Shown here: in pieces, positions 49,895 to 58,120 of the stretch
Layout: every line of letters begins with the position of its first letter
Numbering within the stretch: position 1 is the stretch's first letter
Source of the DNA: Paulinella micropora
Taxonomy: Eukaryota; Cercozoa; Imbricatea; Euglyphida; Paulinellidae
Direction: 5' to 3'
DNA length: 64,000 nt
NCBI GenBank assembly: GCA_019918135.1
Contig: WBZZ01002865.1
Coordinates: forward strand, 145,001 to 209,000
Translations under genes and position numbers: made by a program
The notes under the pieces: generated by a model
What the model was told of the DNA's origin: nothing
What the model saw: only the letters and a program-made list of their open reading frames with translations
Databases searched by the model: none

Positions 49895-51958
49895 ATGGGT
49901 GAGAAAGCTTTCCTCACAGAAGCGATCGTCGCCCCTAAAAAACACAGAAAAGAGGGGCGCTACCACATGTCCCAACCCGCTCCGGCGCAAGCCGCTGCAC
50001 AGACTGGCAAGCGCGCCCTGCCGTCCGTTGAGAGCAAGGGCAATGCACTCACCCCAGAGAGCCCGCACAAGCGCCCGTGCAACGAAAAGGGGTCCAACTA
50101 CGCCGGCGAGGAGCAATCCGAGAGCAAGGATCCCGCCGCCGACGACGAGGGGGAGAGACAAGAAAAGGAAGGAGACCACCTCGCCAGCTCGAGCTCAAGC
50201 AGCGATCCTTGCGACCCTTGCGGGCAGGTCGCGTCAGCAGGCGGGGGCCGAGGCTTACTGCGCGCTGGAATGGCTACGTCAGTCACGGTGGTCGGCAGGG
50301 ATTGGTTTTCTCGACATCTGGCGCGCACCTTTCTGTGCAACCAACGCCACCACAGTAATGTAGGTTTTAATCTCACTCCAGCAAACGGGAAGAAGGGTCT
50401 GGACATCAAATACCGCAAAAACAGCGCTGGGTTACATGGACACCCCTGCCCTGCCTACGACGGATTGACTCATGACGGCAATAACGCGTACATTGAGCCC
50501 TCCCCCGAACTCATGCACGTGTCCGTCCTCTGCAAGGAAGAAGCGTGCAAGAGACTGGGGCCAGTTCTTTTTAAGGTACAAGATCACAAGAGGCTGGGCG
50601 GCAGTCAGGAGTTGCAGCAAAAGCATTTAATCGGCTGTAAGGTGGGGGCAGAGGGCAGGGAGAAGGCAAAAGACAGAGAGCACGAAGAAAGATATGTGAA
50701 AGAACTTGAAGATTGGCTGCAACAGTTGGGAGACACGCACTTACAGGGCGGTAAAGGCGAAGAATGTGAACAGCTGCATTCTATCAAAATCGAAGAAGCT
50801 ATCGAACAGAAAAAAGAGGCCATGGAGGACGCCATCGAGTGCTTTTGTAACCACTGGAATAAGGCGTCCAGAGATCTCCGCGAATTTGAACCACTCAACG
50901 CAGCAGAGGCTGGAATGTCTCGTGAAAGTCTGTTCAAGAAAAGATACAGAGGGGCGCGTCAGGCGCTGATGAAGCGTCTCACACTCTTTTTGAACACTTA
51001 CCTGTGTGAGGTAACGACAGGGCACAGACGCATGTACGCTGTGCTCTGTGTATTAGAAAGCGGAGAGAAAAGGTGGTTGCTAGAAGAAGTCAGCTCAATC
51101 GAGGTTCGGGGCCGTAGCTTCCAAATTGAAGTCCCGCCGTATACCATGTCTTGGCGGACCTCACGCTTCCAGTGCGTACGAAGTAACGTAATGCGTGAAT
51201 GGACTCAGAACCCGAGCCATCGTGTTCAAAGTGGGTCCGACTACCACCGCATATCTCAGGCTACGGCCATGATGAAAGGGGAAAAAGGTGTTTTCTCAGA
51301 ATCAACCCAGGGCCTGAGCGTAGCCACCTCTGGGTCTACGTCCATTGTGACAGGGGACTGGGTTCAATCTGAGAAACAAGTGGCAGATCAACCAAAGGCT
51401 GCAGAAATAGCATCCCCAGATGGCACTGGTGCAGTTTCGGAGTTGTGTCCGCAAGGGCAACTGCAAGAAGACGCTCGTATGGGGCCAGCCGCTCCTCCAC
51501 GCAAAAAGCTCATCACCCCTGACGAGCTTATGTTGCTGGAGGACGAAATCAGCCTAACGCACGAGGTTGACTGCGAGCCTGTGTACCTTGGCTTCATTCA
51601 ACCGCTGACCAACCTGCCACACAAAGTGAGCCCGGCACAGGCACGAGATTGGGTGCTGAAAAACCGCCATCACCACCAGCTAGCTAATTACTTTGATAAG
51701 GATGGCAAGCGCAAGCTTGCCTTCCATATTGATCACATTTTGCCCCGCCGCTTTGGAGGCTTTGATCACCCGCGCAACTACGCCATTATGCCGGAAATCT
51801 TCAACCAGAAATTTGGTTCATGGTTTTTGCCAGCCAAGGCTCGCTACATCGGGCAGACGGCTATGAGAGAGATGCTCCAATTTACTGAGTATATTCGAAG
51901 AAAAGGGCTAGAAACGTTGGATCTTAGCGATTTGCCAATAATAAACTACGGATGCTAG
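49895..51958 (+). CDS. HNH endonuclease-domain protein, 687 residues
   Basis: The chosen ATG (MGEKAFLTEAIV) follows the low-complexity spacer; an alternative is the ATG 24 codons later. The N-terminal 110 residues are disordered (Lys, Glu, Ser runs). A central region (RDWFSRHLARTFLCNQRHHS to KRWLLEEVSSIEVRGRSFQI) is unrecognised. The C-terminus carries the HNH module: EPVYLGFIQPLTNLP, then HIDHILPRRFGGFDHPRNYA at 51724-51785 with the His-Asp-His core and downstream Asn, and a helical cap. The module and its surroundings (VYLG-F; NY-MP/IMP; YIG--A-R) match the N-terminal module of the protein at 9975-13073, so the same nuclease unit is attached to two unrelated proteins. It would cut DNA if active; the target is unknown. 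Confidence 0.78.
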   Translation: MGEKAFLTEAIVAPKKHRKEGRYHMSQPAPAQAAAQTGKRALPSVESKGNALTPESPHKRPCNEKGSNYAGEEQSESKDPAADDEGERQEKEGDHLASSSSSSDPCDPCGQVASAGGGRGLLRAGMATSVTVVGRDWFSRHLARTFLCNQRHHSNVGFNLTPANGKKGLDIKYRKNSAGLHGHPCPAYDGLTHDGNNAYIEPSPELMHVSVLCKEEACKRLGPVLFKVQDHKRLGGSQELQQKHLIGCKVGAEGREKAKDREHEERYVKELEDWLQQLGDTHLQGGKGEECEQLHSIKIEEAIEQKKEAMEDAIECFCNHWNKASRDLREFEPLNAAEAGMSRESLFKKRYRGARQALMKRLTLFLNTYLCEVTTGHRRMYAVLCVLESGEKRWLLEEVSSIEVRGRSFQIEVPPYTMSWRTSRFQCVRSNVMREWTQNPSHRVQSGSDYHRISQATAMMKGEKGVFSESTQGLSVATSGSTSIVTGDWVQSEKQVADQPKAAEIASPDGTGAVSELCPQGQLQEDARMGPAAPPRKKLITPDELMLLEDEISLTHEVDCEPVYLGFIQPLTNLPHKVSPAQARDWVLKNRHHHQLANYFDKDGKRKLAFHIDHILPRRFGGFDHPRNYAIMPEIFNQKFGSWFLPAKARYIGQTAMREMLQFTEYIRRKGLETLDLSDLPIINYGC

Positions 51959-51971
51959 GGTGCTTTTGCAA

Positions 51972-52238
51972 ATGCGGCCGGCTTGTTTGCTTTTGCCAAG
52001 TTCGGCGCAGGAAGCTTTACAATCATGCCTTGTTGTGCCGGCGCAGGTGGTTAAACAAGAAATTGCGTCGAATAGCCAAGGCATGGTTTTAAAGCTTTCC
52101 ATCACGTTCCAGGAGGAGCACAGCTGTGTGCATCAGGAGCTGGTTCCGGCCTGCTTTGCAAAAGGTAAGGAAAGGAAGGTCTTTACTTTGGACAAGGAGA
52201 CCAAGGCAAAGATTGGCGCTATCTGTGCGGGCTGGTGA
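51972..52238 (+). CDS. Small hypothetical protein, 88 residues
   Basis: Opens 14 bp after the HNH gene stop. It reads MRPACLLLPSSAQEALQSCL ... VLKLSITFQEEHSCVHQELV ... TLDKETKAKIGAICAGW. The composition is protein-like with alternating strands, and it may be an extra C-terminal piece of the HNH gene or a separate small gene. No motif recognised. Confidence 0.35.
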   Translation: MRPACLLLPSSAQEALQSCLVVPAQVVKQEIASNSQGMVLKLSITFQEEHSCVHQELVPACFAKGKERKVFTLDKETKAKIGAICAGW

Positions 52239-52430
52239 TTGGCCTTTCTTTTCTCTTTCCCTCTCCCTCTCTTAGTTATCAGTGCCAAGTGTAAGAGGAG
52301 GGAACGGGGGGGATACGCGCCAAGAGGTCCAAAAGGTTCAACAATTTAATATAAATTAACAGAGAAAGGAAAACAAGAGGGAGAGGAGCTTGGTTGGGCC
52401 TGGCTAGTTTTCTTGATTTTGCCTAGCCTG

Positions 52431-54842
52431 ATGGACGACAGTCTTAAGTACCAACTTCTCGAGTCCAACCTTCTCCTGTTCTTACAACACGAACTGAAAC
52501 GGATCCTAACGGAAAGAGTTCAGGCCCATGTGAGTTCATGTAAAAACCCCACAAAGTGTGAGTTTCCAAGCCGGCTGGGCACAAAGCCCGGCTGGCTCGC
52601 GCAGGGCTCGTTCAACATTGTCTTTTGTGACTCGAAAGACCGACAAAAAGTATATCGCTTTGGTTTCTTTACGTACGACAGCGAGGATCGCGCTAAAGAG
52701 CGAGTGGACTGGAACAAAGCTATGAGGCACCGCGGAATCGGCGTTTGCAATGGTACTAGGTACCAAAAGTTCCCAGATAAGAATCAAACAATGAGCACAT
52801 TTGCAGAAAATCTCAACATCGCCTTCATTTACATCATCAAACAGACAAAACTGAAACTGCACTGCTCAAGAAAGTGCTACGCAACACTTGCAGAAGAAAG
52901 GGACGAAATTATTGAAAAAGCGTCTAGAGCACTGAAAATATGCAAGAAGCGAGTTGGGCATTCGATCTACTTATTTTGCGAAGAGTCTAGCTACGCCCCA
53001 GAGGGCGACCTGGGGGGTTTCTTGTTGGCAAGGAGCCGTACGCAGGATGAGCGCATTGCTGCCTGGAAAGCAGCTTACGACACGGTAACAAAGTACACAA
53101 AGTTTTTTGAGAAAAGGCTGAGAAGTAGAGATTTACGCCGTTGCGATGCAGTGCTGGTCGATTTAAAGCCGCCTAATTTTCTCGTGTACAAGGACCCCTC
53201 CGATAATGGCTTGAGTGTTGTCTTTGGAGATGCAGGCCTGTACGAATTGAATATAAACGCGTCTGCTAGCGAGCTAAGCCTTCGCTCGCTGCAGTTGTTG
53301 AGCGGCCTGGACGGAAAAGAAAAGGAGTCACTGTGTACCCAACTGAGCCTTGGCGTATTTGCCACTTTGCTTGCCAACGGCAGCCAGGGTTTTGCACGCA
53401 CGGACGAGGCTTTCGAAGACGGTATACAAGTATTACAGGATGAGCTCGCGAGACTAACTGGTGGAGCCAGCCAGCAAGATGATCAAGACCTGTTAAAGAA
53501 AGCTATAGCCTTGACAGCAAATCTACTGTTTCCCAAAGAAAGCCTGTACCTTTCTTTTCTAGATTTTGCAGCCCATTATGTATTAGGAGACAGATCCGAC
53601 AAACAGCTTTGGGTTCATTCACATAGCAATGGTGCTGCCGGCGCGGATTTTCAGGCCTTACACGACTACACGCTAACGCCGAGGGCGGCAGAGAGGACCG
53701 CCGCGGCCGAGCAATACACGGCACTTTTGTACCAGGTTTTTGCCTGCAGAAAATGTAGCAAGCCCAACGGTTCTACCAGAAGAAGCATCAAAGAATTATT
53801 GGCAGAGCTAAAAGCACCCTACGACAAGCATGCAGTACCCGACTGGCTCGCAAAAGAGCCATTCGCTAGCAGCGCGCTTGTTCATTACAATACAGCCAAA
53901 CCCCAGCAAGGATTCCAAAGCAGTGGAAACTGGCCCGCCTATCCAGTCGTGTTTTATGACGACGGGAAAGAGTCAAAACGCCTCAATGTCGTTACGTTTT
54001 TTTTTATTCCAGCGGACATCTCTGATCGTTGCAAAGAATATCTGGCCTGGAATGAATTTTTGTGTTTGTACAAAATCGGAGCTAGCGAGACGCGCTCATT
54101 CTGCCAAGTCAAACCCCCCGCGCCGACTAACAACAGCAGTTCTAACAAACGTTGGTTCCTGTTCTGCCACACCCAGCCCGACGACGAGGGCGTTCTGGCA
54201 GACATTTCCGTGACGGGTGAAGGAGAAGACCCTCGTTCGGACAAGAGGGCGAGGGTGATCGCTGCCAAAGCTTGGATACAACTGTTTGGGCTTATGTATC
54301 GGTACGCCCATGCGCTGCTGCAATGGTCTCAGAGCACGACAAAAGAGGCCGAAAAAGTCCCGTTCTTCTATTTTGGCACTTGGGACCCGACGTACGTAGC
54401 GGTGTACAGTTATATGTTCGGGAACGGACCTGTGGTCAGAGTCCGCCTGCTGGAACCCAGGCTCCTTGTCCAGCTGCAGGGGAGGGGTTTTCGCAGCGTT
54501 CCGCGCACAAAACTCGCCGAAGAGCTGCCGACCAAAGAGCCCTCCGAGCTCGCGGTTATATTTTACTTGTCCTTGTTGGCCAACGGAGCCTGCCAGAATT
54601 GCTTATCCACGAAAGCTGCGTGTTTCATGGCGCTGTCCCCGTTGCGCAAGGCACTACGGAGACCAGGAGTAGACTGGCAAAAGACGCTTGGCGCCGCACA
54701 CAAAGTAGCCGCAAAGCTAGGCTTAGCAACCGCGGGGGGCTTGAGGTTGCTGTCCAATGTCAGCACAGCTTACAATTCAGCGACAGTAGAGAGGAGTCTT
54801 GAGCTGGTACTTGCTAACCTGCTCCAAGCTTCCTCAAGCTAG
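52431..54842 (+). CDS. Tandem kinase-like domain protein (intact member)
   Basis: 803 residues from ATGGACGACAG. Domain 1: glycine-loop-like LAQGSFNIVFCDS (near residue 65), KVYRFGF where the VAIK lysine would be but with Arg, VLVDLKPPNFLVY (residue ~241, with catalytic Asp, Lys and Asn kept) and VVFGDAGLYEL (DAG in place of DFG), then LSLGVFATLLANG. Domain 2 repeats the plan: PAYPVVFYDDGKES, KEYLAWNEFLCLYKIGA (matching RVDWNKAMRHRGIG of domain 1), LFCHTQPDDEGVLADI (matching LFCEESSYAPEGDL), YFGTWDPTYVAVYSY at ~647 in place of the catalytic loop, RVRLLEPRLLV in place of DxG, and LAVIFYLSLLANG. Domain 2 therefore lacks all catalytic residues. An active/pseudo pair like this suggests self-regulation, but activity of domain 1 is unproven because of the Arg. 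Intronless. Confidence 0.72.
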   Translation: MDDSLKYQLLESNLLLFLQHELKRILTERVQAHVSSCKNPTKCEFPSRLGTKPGWLAQGSFNIVFCDSKDRQKVYRFGFFTYDSEDRAKERVDWNKAMRHRGIGVCNGTRYQKFPDKNQTMSTFAENLNIAFIYIIKQTKLKLHCSRKCYATLAEERDEIIEKASRALKICKKRVGHSIYLFCEESSYAPEGDLGGFLLARSRTQDERIAAWKAAYDTVTKYTKFFEKRLRSRDLRRCDAVLVDLKPPNFLVYKDPSDNGLSVVFGDAGLYELNINASASELSLRSLQLLSGLDGKEKESLCTQLSLGVFATLLANGSQGFARTDEAFEDGIQVLQDELARLTGGASQQDDQDLLKKAIALTANLLFPKESLYLSFLDFAAHYVLGDRSDKQLWVHSHSNGAAGADFQALHDYTLTPRAAERTAAAEQYTALLYQVFACRKCSKPNGSTRRSIKELLAELKAPYDKHAVPDWLAKEPFASSALVHYNTAKPQQGFQSSGNWPAYPVVFYDDGKESKRLNVVTFFFIPADISDRCKEYLAWNEFLCLYKIGASETRSFCQVKPPAPTNNSSSNKRWFLFCHTQPDDEGVLADISVTGEGEDPRSDKRARVIAAKAWIQLFGLMYRYAHALLQWSQSTTKEAEKVPFFYFGTWDPTYVAVYSYMFGNGPVVRVRLLEPRLLVQLQGRGFRSVPRTKLAEELPTKEPSELAVIFYLSLLANGACQNCLSTKAACFMALSPLRKALRRPGVDWQKTLGAAHKVAAKLGLATAGGLRLLSNVSTAYNSATVERSLELVLANLLQASSS

Positions 54843-54898
54843 AGGGTTAGTGACAAGGGCGGTGGTAATCCCCCGCGTAAACGGTGCGGGCCTTTTCT

Positions 54899-54907
54899 TT
54901 TATTAAA
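54899..54907. terminator. TTTATTAAA between convergent genes, possible shared 3' signal
   Basis: The word reads ATTAAA on the plus strand, 60 bp after the kinase-like gene's stop. On the minus strand it reads AATAAA, about 115 bp after the stop of the membrane-protein gene. The same arrangement recurs at 60730-60738 in the duplicated locus. Confidence 0.4.
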
Positions 54908-55021
54908 TCAGAGTTTTTTTTTTAATCTAATGATGTTTAATTCTTCTTTGAAGAGATCCTTGGGAAACTGTGGTGTTGTTGGACCTGGAGGTTGGTCGTA
55001 GACTTGCTCTGAACTCTACAC

Positions 55022-55877
55022 CTATTGAAGTTCGGGGATTAGGCTTGAATTTGTAATTTGCTCAGCTCGCACACGTGTATAAAATCCTATGGGCACGCAA
55101 TACCCCTGCAAAAAGGTTACGAATAGCAGAGTGCACAGGGTCAAGAGGTCCAGGCCCAATTTCCAATTCGAGGGCTTCAGCGAATTAAGCTCTTGACAGG
55201 GCAGAAAGAATATAAGCACCCACCCAAGGCTTAGTACTTCGTACAAGATTCCAAGGAGCACAAGAAAGGGCAAGCCACGGAGTGTAGGGTTCCGACAAAT
55301 GTGAACTTACGTCTCGTCCCTCGGCTTTTGCCGCAGCGCACATATCATAGCTAGCTGAACCAAGTAGACAAAAGCTAGGGCGGCGGTCCAAGCAGAGTCT
55401 TAACTGCTCAGTGTGCCAGAACGCGACGGACGCGAGGGACCACGCCAGGCTTAGTAAAAGTTGCCACGCGGCCTCGGCGGCCAGGCCCCTAGGCGTGCCC
55501 GTAGACTCGTCCAACATAATGGACCCCCAAGCCAGGCCAAAACAACACCAAGAATAGAAGGACAAGAACGAGTTATGCCTAGTTAAAATCGCCAGCACGT
55601 TATTTGAATCAAACGCCTTCGACCCATCCGGTTCGACAAGGCCTTGCGTATAAAAGGAATAGGCGCGTATCGAGGCAATCGCCAACACTATTGTCCAAGC
55701 CAAAACTGCAATTCCCAAGTCCCTGGCCCGGCTACTTGCAACAAGGTCCCAGCAAGGGTCGGTATTCTCCGCCAACGTCTCTTGCTGGAGTGTCTGTAAA
55801 ATCACTGCTGCGATACTCAGTGATATAGCGAAAAGAATAGTAAGGCTAGCCAGCGTGATATGCCAACGATCTACCAT
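55022..55877 (-). CDS. Multi-pass membrane protein
   Basis: From ATGGTAGATCG the product has hydrophobic helices TLASLTILFAISLSIAAVIL, LGIAVLAWTIVLAIASI, FYSWCCFGLAWGSIML, AWQLLLSLAWSLASVAFW, then in a second frame LPFLVLLGILYEVLSLGWVL and LLTLCTLLFVTFLQGYCV, ending PELQ-stop. There is thus one frame change. A donor-like GTAAGT sits at the change, but no acceptor restores the frame, so I do not call an intron. It faces the kinase-like gene tail to tail; the second copy of that gene also faces a membrane-protein gene (60400), so the two membrane genes are probably duplicated partners now strongly diverged. Confidence 0.5.
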
Positions 55878-55993
55878 CCCCCTTTTTTCCTGTCAAGATT
55901 ATTATAGTAAGTAGGAATATTTCTTGCCAAAGCTAAAAGAAAAAACGTTGATTCGTTCACTATTCAAGCCCCCCCTCCCCCTTCCCAGAACAA

Positions 55994-56914
55994 ATGGCTG
56001 CCGGAGTCTGTGACTGTCGAGGGCGCGGAGAAACCACGTGTGTGAAGCACCGTCTTCCGCTGCTGGCCGGCGCGCGTTGTTTTGCGTTTAGGTTGCTCGA
56101 GGGCCATGCGCGCAGTAGCAGGTGCCAATTGAGGCTGGCTTGGCAAAGCTTTAATCCTGCCCAGCCAGCCCCGGCTAGCCTGGAGCGCTGGCGGCATGTG
56201 GTTTGCTGCTGTGGCACAGAAAAGTTGCTGCCGCGGGCGCGGTCATGTGCCAAACCTCACGCAACTCTCTTGTTGGCCCATGTCCTCTCGCACGATGCCC
56301 GCGCGTGTGTCTTGTGGTGGGGCTGCCAAGAGTGCGGAGCGCTGTGGACCAAGACCAACGACCTCGACTGGACTAGAGCGCCGTGCGGCTGGACAGCGAA
56401 CTGTAAGGGTGTAGCTTTGTTGCAGCACGAGTTGCAAGCTGGGGATAGCGACGAGCTACCGTCAGCACCCGCCTTGTTGTCGCACCAGCTAGGTGTTTGG
56501 GTTGAGCGCACGGACACGCCGGGCATTCCTGTGCATCGTGAGTGGGCTCAGTGCGACCGGTGCCAAAAGCGGGTTTACGAACGCGAACGTCGCTGCAGCT
56601 TCCCCCCCGGCAATTGCCACGAAACCAACGCGACGTGTGTCTGTCTACGCCCGGAATGCGAGTGCCTGGAGGCAGAGGAAATCTCCTGTGTCTACAAACT
56701 GGGGCAGCACACTTATTTACTCAAGTGGGATGATGCGGCCACACGCCACTCCCCCCGCCGCGTGGCCCTCCAGATTGCTTCAAACAAGTACGTCGGGGCA
56801 GGGGTAGGCGCCAGTAGCCAGCACACCGGCTTTTCTGGCGCAGTGGCCCTGCCCCTAGCCCTGCAGCGGTGGAGCGGTACTTGGCGACAGGCTGGCTCCT
56901 GCTTGGTGTCCTAG
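55994..56914 (+). CDS. Cysteine-rich zinc-module protein A
   Basis: 306 residues, intact. The N-terminus CDCRGRGETTCVKHRLPLL and the following RHVVCCCGTEKLLPRARSCA, CVLWWGCQECGALW form two related C-x-C ... H/C ... C-x2-C-G modules. A further cluster CDRCQKRVYERERRC and CVCLRPECEC lies in the second half. The module CxC-x6-P(L/R)-x-R-S(K)xC ... CxxWxxCxxCG also occurs in the convergent gene at 56855, so the two are paralogues in part. Zinc binding is inferred from Cys/His spacing; role unknown. The 3' ends of the two genes overlap by 60 bp on opposite strands. Confidence 0.62.
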   Translation: MAAGVCDCRGRGETTCVKHRLPLLAGARCFAFRLLEGHARSSRCQLRLAWQSFNPAQPAPASLERWRHVVCCCGTEKLLPRARSCAKPHATLLLAHVLSHDARACVLWWGCQECGALWTKTNDLDWTRAPCGWTANCKGVALLQHELQAGDSDELPSAPALLSHQLGVWVERTDTPGIPVHREWAQCDRCQKRVYERERRCSFPPGNCHETNATCVCLRPECECLEAEEISCVYKLGQHTYLLKWDDAATRHSPRRVALQIASNKYVGAGVGASSQHTGFSGAVALPLALQRWSGTWRQAGSCLVS

Positions 56915-57556
56915 TGTCTGGCTGGTACTGTACTGTAAAGCCGTTCTTTGTCTGGACGACGCACGTCTCACGTAAGACAAGAGTTCCTGCTGGGAAGCAA
57001 GCCTTGCGATAGGTATGCCGTTGTAGGCCGGCTGCAAATCCTTGTCCAGGCCCGGCAGTAGAATATCTGTGTACCGCGCGTCATAGGGGCTCAGGGCTAG
57101 CGCCTTGAGGTCAGACTGCTCGGTGAAGAAGTGCAAGGAGGCGGGCGCCCAACCCCCCGCGTGGTGGACATGGCGTGCCACGGCAGCACACGCGTACCAT
57201 TTCACCAGGGTTAGGGAGCTGGTCGTCGCGGTGACCAGCCCGCAGTCCGCGCACGAGAGCCAGACAGTGCAGCCGAGCGGGTGGGGAGGGCGCTCCACCA
57301 CATGCAGTTCGCACAGATTTTCGTGACGTTGGCAAGCTTTGGATCGGAGCGGGATCAGCAGCTCGGCTCCACATTCACAGCGTTCGTGCCGGAATTTGGG
57401 TGCGAGGGCTAGGTCCACACGGTCTAACAAGCAGTCTTCCGCCTGAAAATCTCTTTTGTGTGCTAACACCGGCGCGTGAACACTCGCTCGCCCGTGCAGA
57501 CAGCCGGCAAACGGTTCACCGATGAAACCCTGGTCTTGCGAATAAACACAACCCAT
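56855..57556 (-). CDS. Cysteine-rich zinc-module protein B with N-terminal acylation motif
   Basis: 233 residues from the ATG of MGCVYSQDQGF. Gly2-Cys3 with a Ser at position 6 is the typical N-myristoylation plus palmitoylation signal, suggesting membrane attachment. The central module RHERCECGAELLIPLRSKAC, CTVWLSCADCGLV matches protein A. The C-terminal half (YDARYTDILLPGLDKDLQ, LLSYVRRASSRQR) is unrecognised. An upstream frame extends 17 codons further but lacks ATG. TTTTATAC lies about 30 bp before the ATG, on the same stretch that carries TATAAAAG for the divergent gene at 57630. Confidence 0.62.
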   Translation of the reverse strand: MGCVYSQDQGFIGEPFAGCLHGRASVHAPVLAHKRDFQAEDCLLDRVDLALAPKFRHERCECGAELLIPLRSKACQRHENLCELHVVERPPHPLGCTVWLSCADCGLVTATTSSLTLVKWYACAAVARHVHHAGGWAPASLHFFTEQSDLKALALSPYDARYTDILLPGLDKDLQPAYNGIPIARLASQQELLSYVRRASSRQRTALQYSTSQTLGHQAGASLSPSTAPPLQG

Positions 57557-57629
57557 ACTCTTGCTTTTTTTTAACAAAGTATAAAAGAATAACAAGTTTG
57601 GGGACACAAAGAAACAAAAAAAAGAGCAT
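57557..57629. promoter_or_regulatory. Compact bidirectional promoter
   Basis: Only 73 bp separate the ATGs of two divergent genes. AAAGTATAAAAGAATAAC in the middle gives TATAAAAG for the plus gene (about 45 bp before its ATG) and TTTTATAC for the minus gene. Confidence 0.5.
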
Positions 57630-58088
57630 ATGGCTGATACCTTGTCTTTAGCCGTCGAAAGCCTGATCGAAAAACAAACAGAAAAGGATTCAAAAAGATT
57701 TCTGCAACAGTGGCTTGAGCGCTACAAAAATAAAAATCAAAGCCTCCTCGCCCAAATCCAGGACATGCTTCGTCGAGATATTCTAGACCTCCGGGAAGAG
57801 CTAAAACGGCAAGAAAAGAAAGCACAAACCTGTGACCAACAAGCGGAGGACTTGGGAAAAGACGTACAGACTGCCTTCCGACGCTTTAAGTACTATGGCG
57901 ACAACCCCGAAGATAAAAGGGATGGCGTTCAGAAATACCAAAAATTTCGTCAAGATGCTGTGTTGTATCGCCAAGTGGCCAGGCTTTGCAAGTCGAGAGC
58001 AAGTCTGCTATCGAAGCTGGAGTGTTCCTTGTTCCCTAATTGTAGCAATTGCGGTAAGCAAAAGAAAAAAGAAAGCAAGTCCAGGTAG
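57630..58088 (+). CDS. Small coiled-coil protein, 152 residues
   Basis: Intact. Highly charged and helical: SLAVESLIEKQTEKDSKRFL, LLAQIQDMLRRDILDLREEL, KRQEKKAQTCDQQAEDLGKD. Near the end RLCKSRASLLSKLECSLFPN, CSNCGKQKKKESKSR contains one C-x2-C and a basic tail. No family recognised. The end abuts the duplicated promoter of the kinase-like gene at 58236. Confidence 0.65.
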   Translation: MADTLSLAVESLIEKQTEKDSKRFLQQWLERYKNKNQSLLAQIQDMLRRDILDLREELKRQEKKAQTCDQQAEDLGKDVQTAFRRFKYYGDNPEDKRDGVQKYQKFRQDAVLYRQVARLCKSRASLLSKLECSLFPNCSNCGKQKKKESKSR

Positions 58089-58120
58089 GGAAGGAGAGGG
58101 GGGGGGGGGGAGGTGTGGGA

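Larger units (their letters stand above)
52315..54950 (+). repeat. Duplicated locus, copy A (promoter, kinase-like gene, 3' end)
   Basis: Begins ACGCGCCAAGAGGTCC, AAAAGGTTCAACAATTTAAT and continues through the kinase-like gene to GAGTTTTTTTTTTAATCTAA. Copy B spans about 58121-60780 with the same order. The homology covers the upstream 110 bp, the gene and the downstream AT-rich 3' end, so the whole transcription unit was duplicated. Confidence 0.8.

Noticed and set aside
55290-55330. GTAAGT donor at the frame change of the membrane-protein gene
   Set aside because: No downstream AG restores the frame that encodes the later membrane helices.
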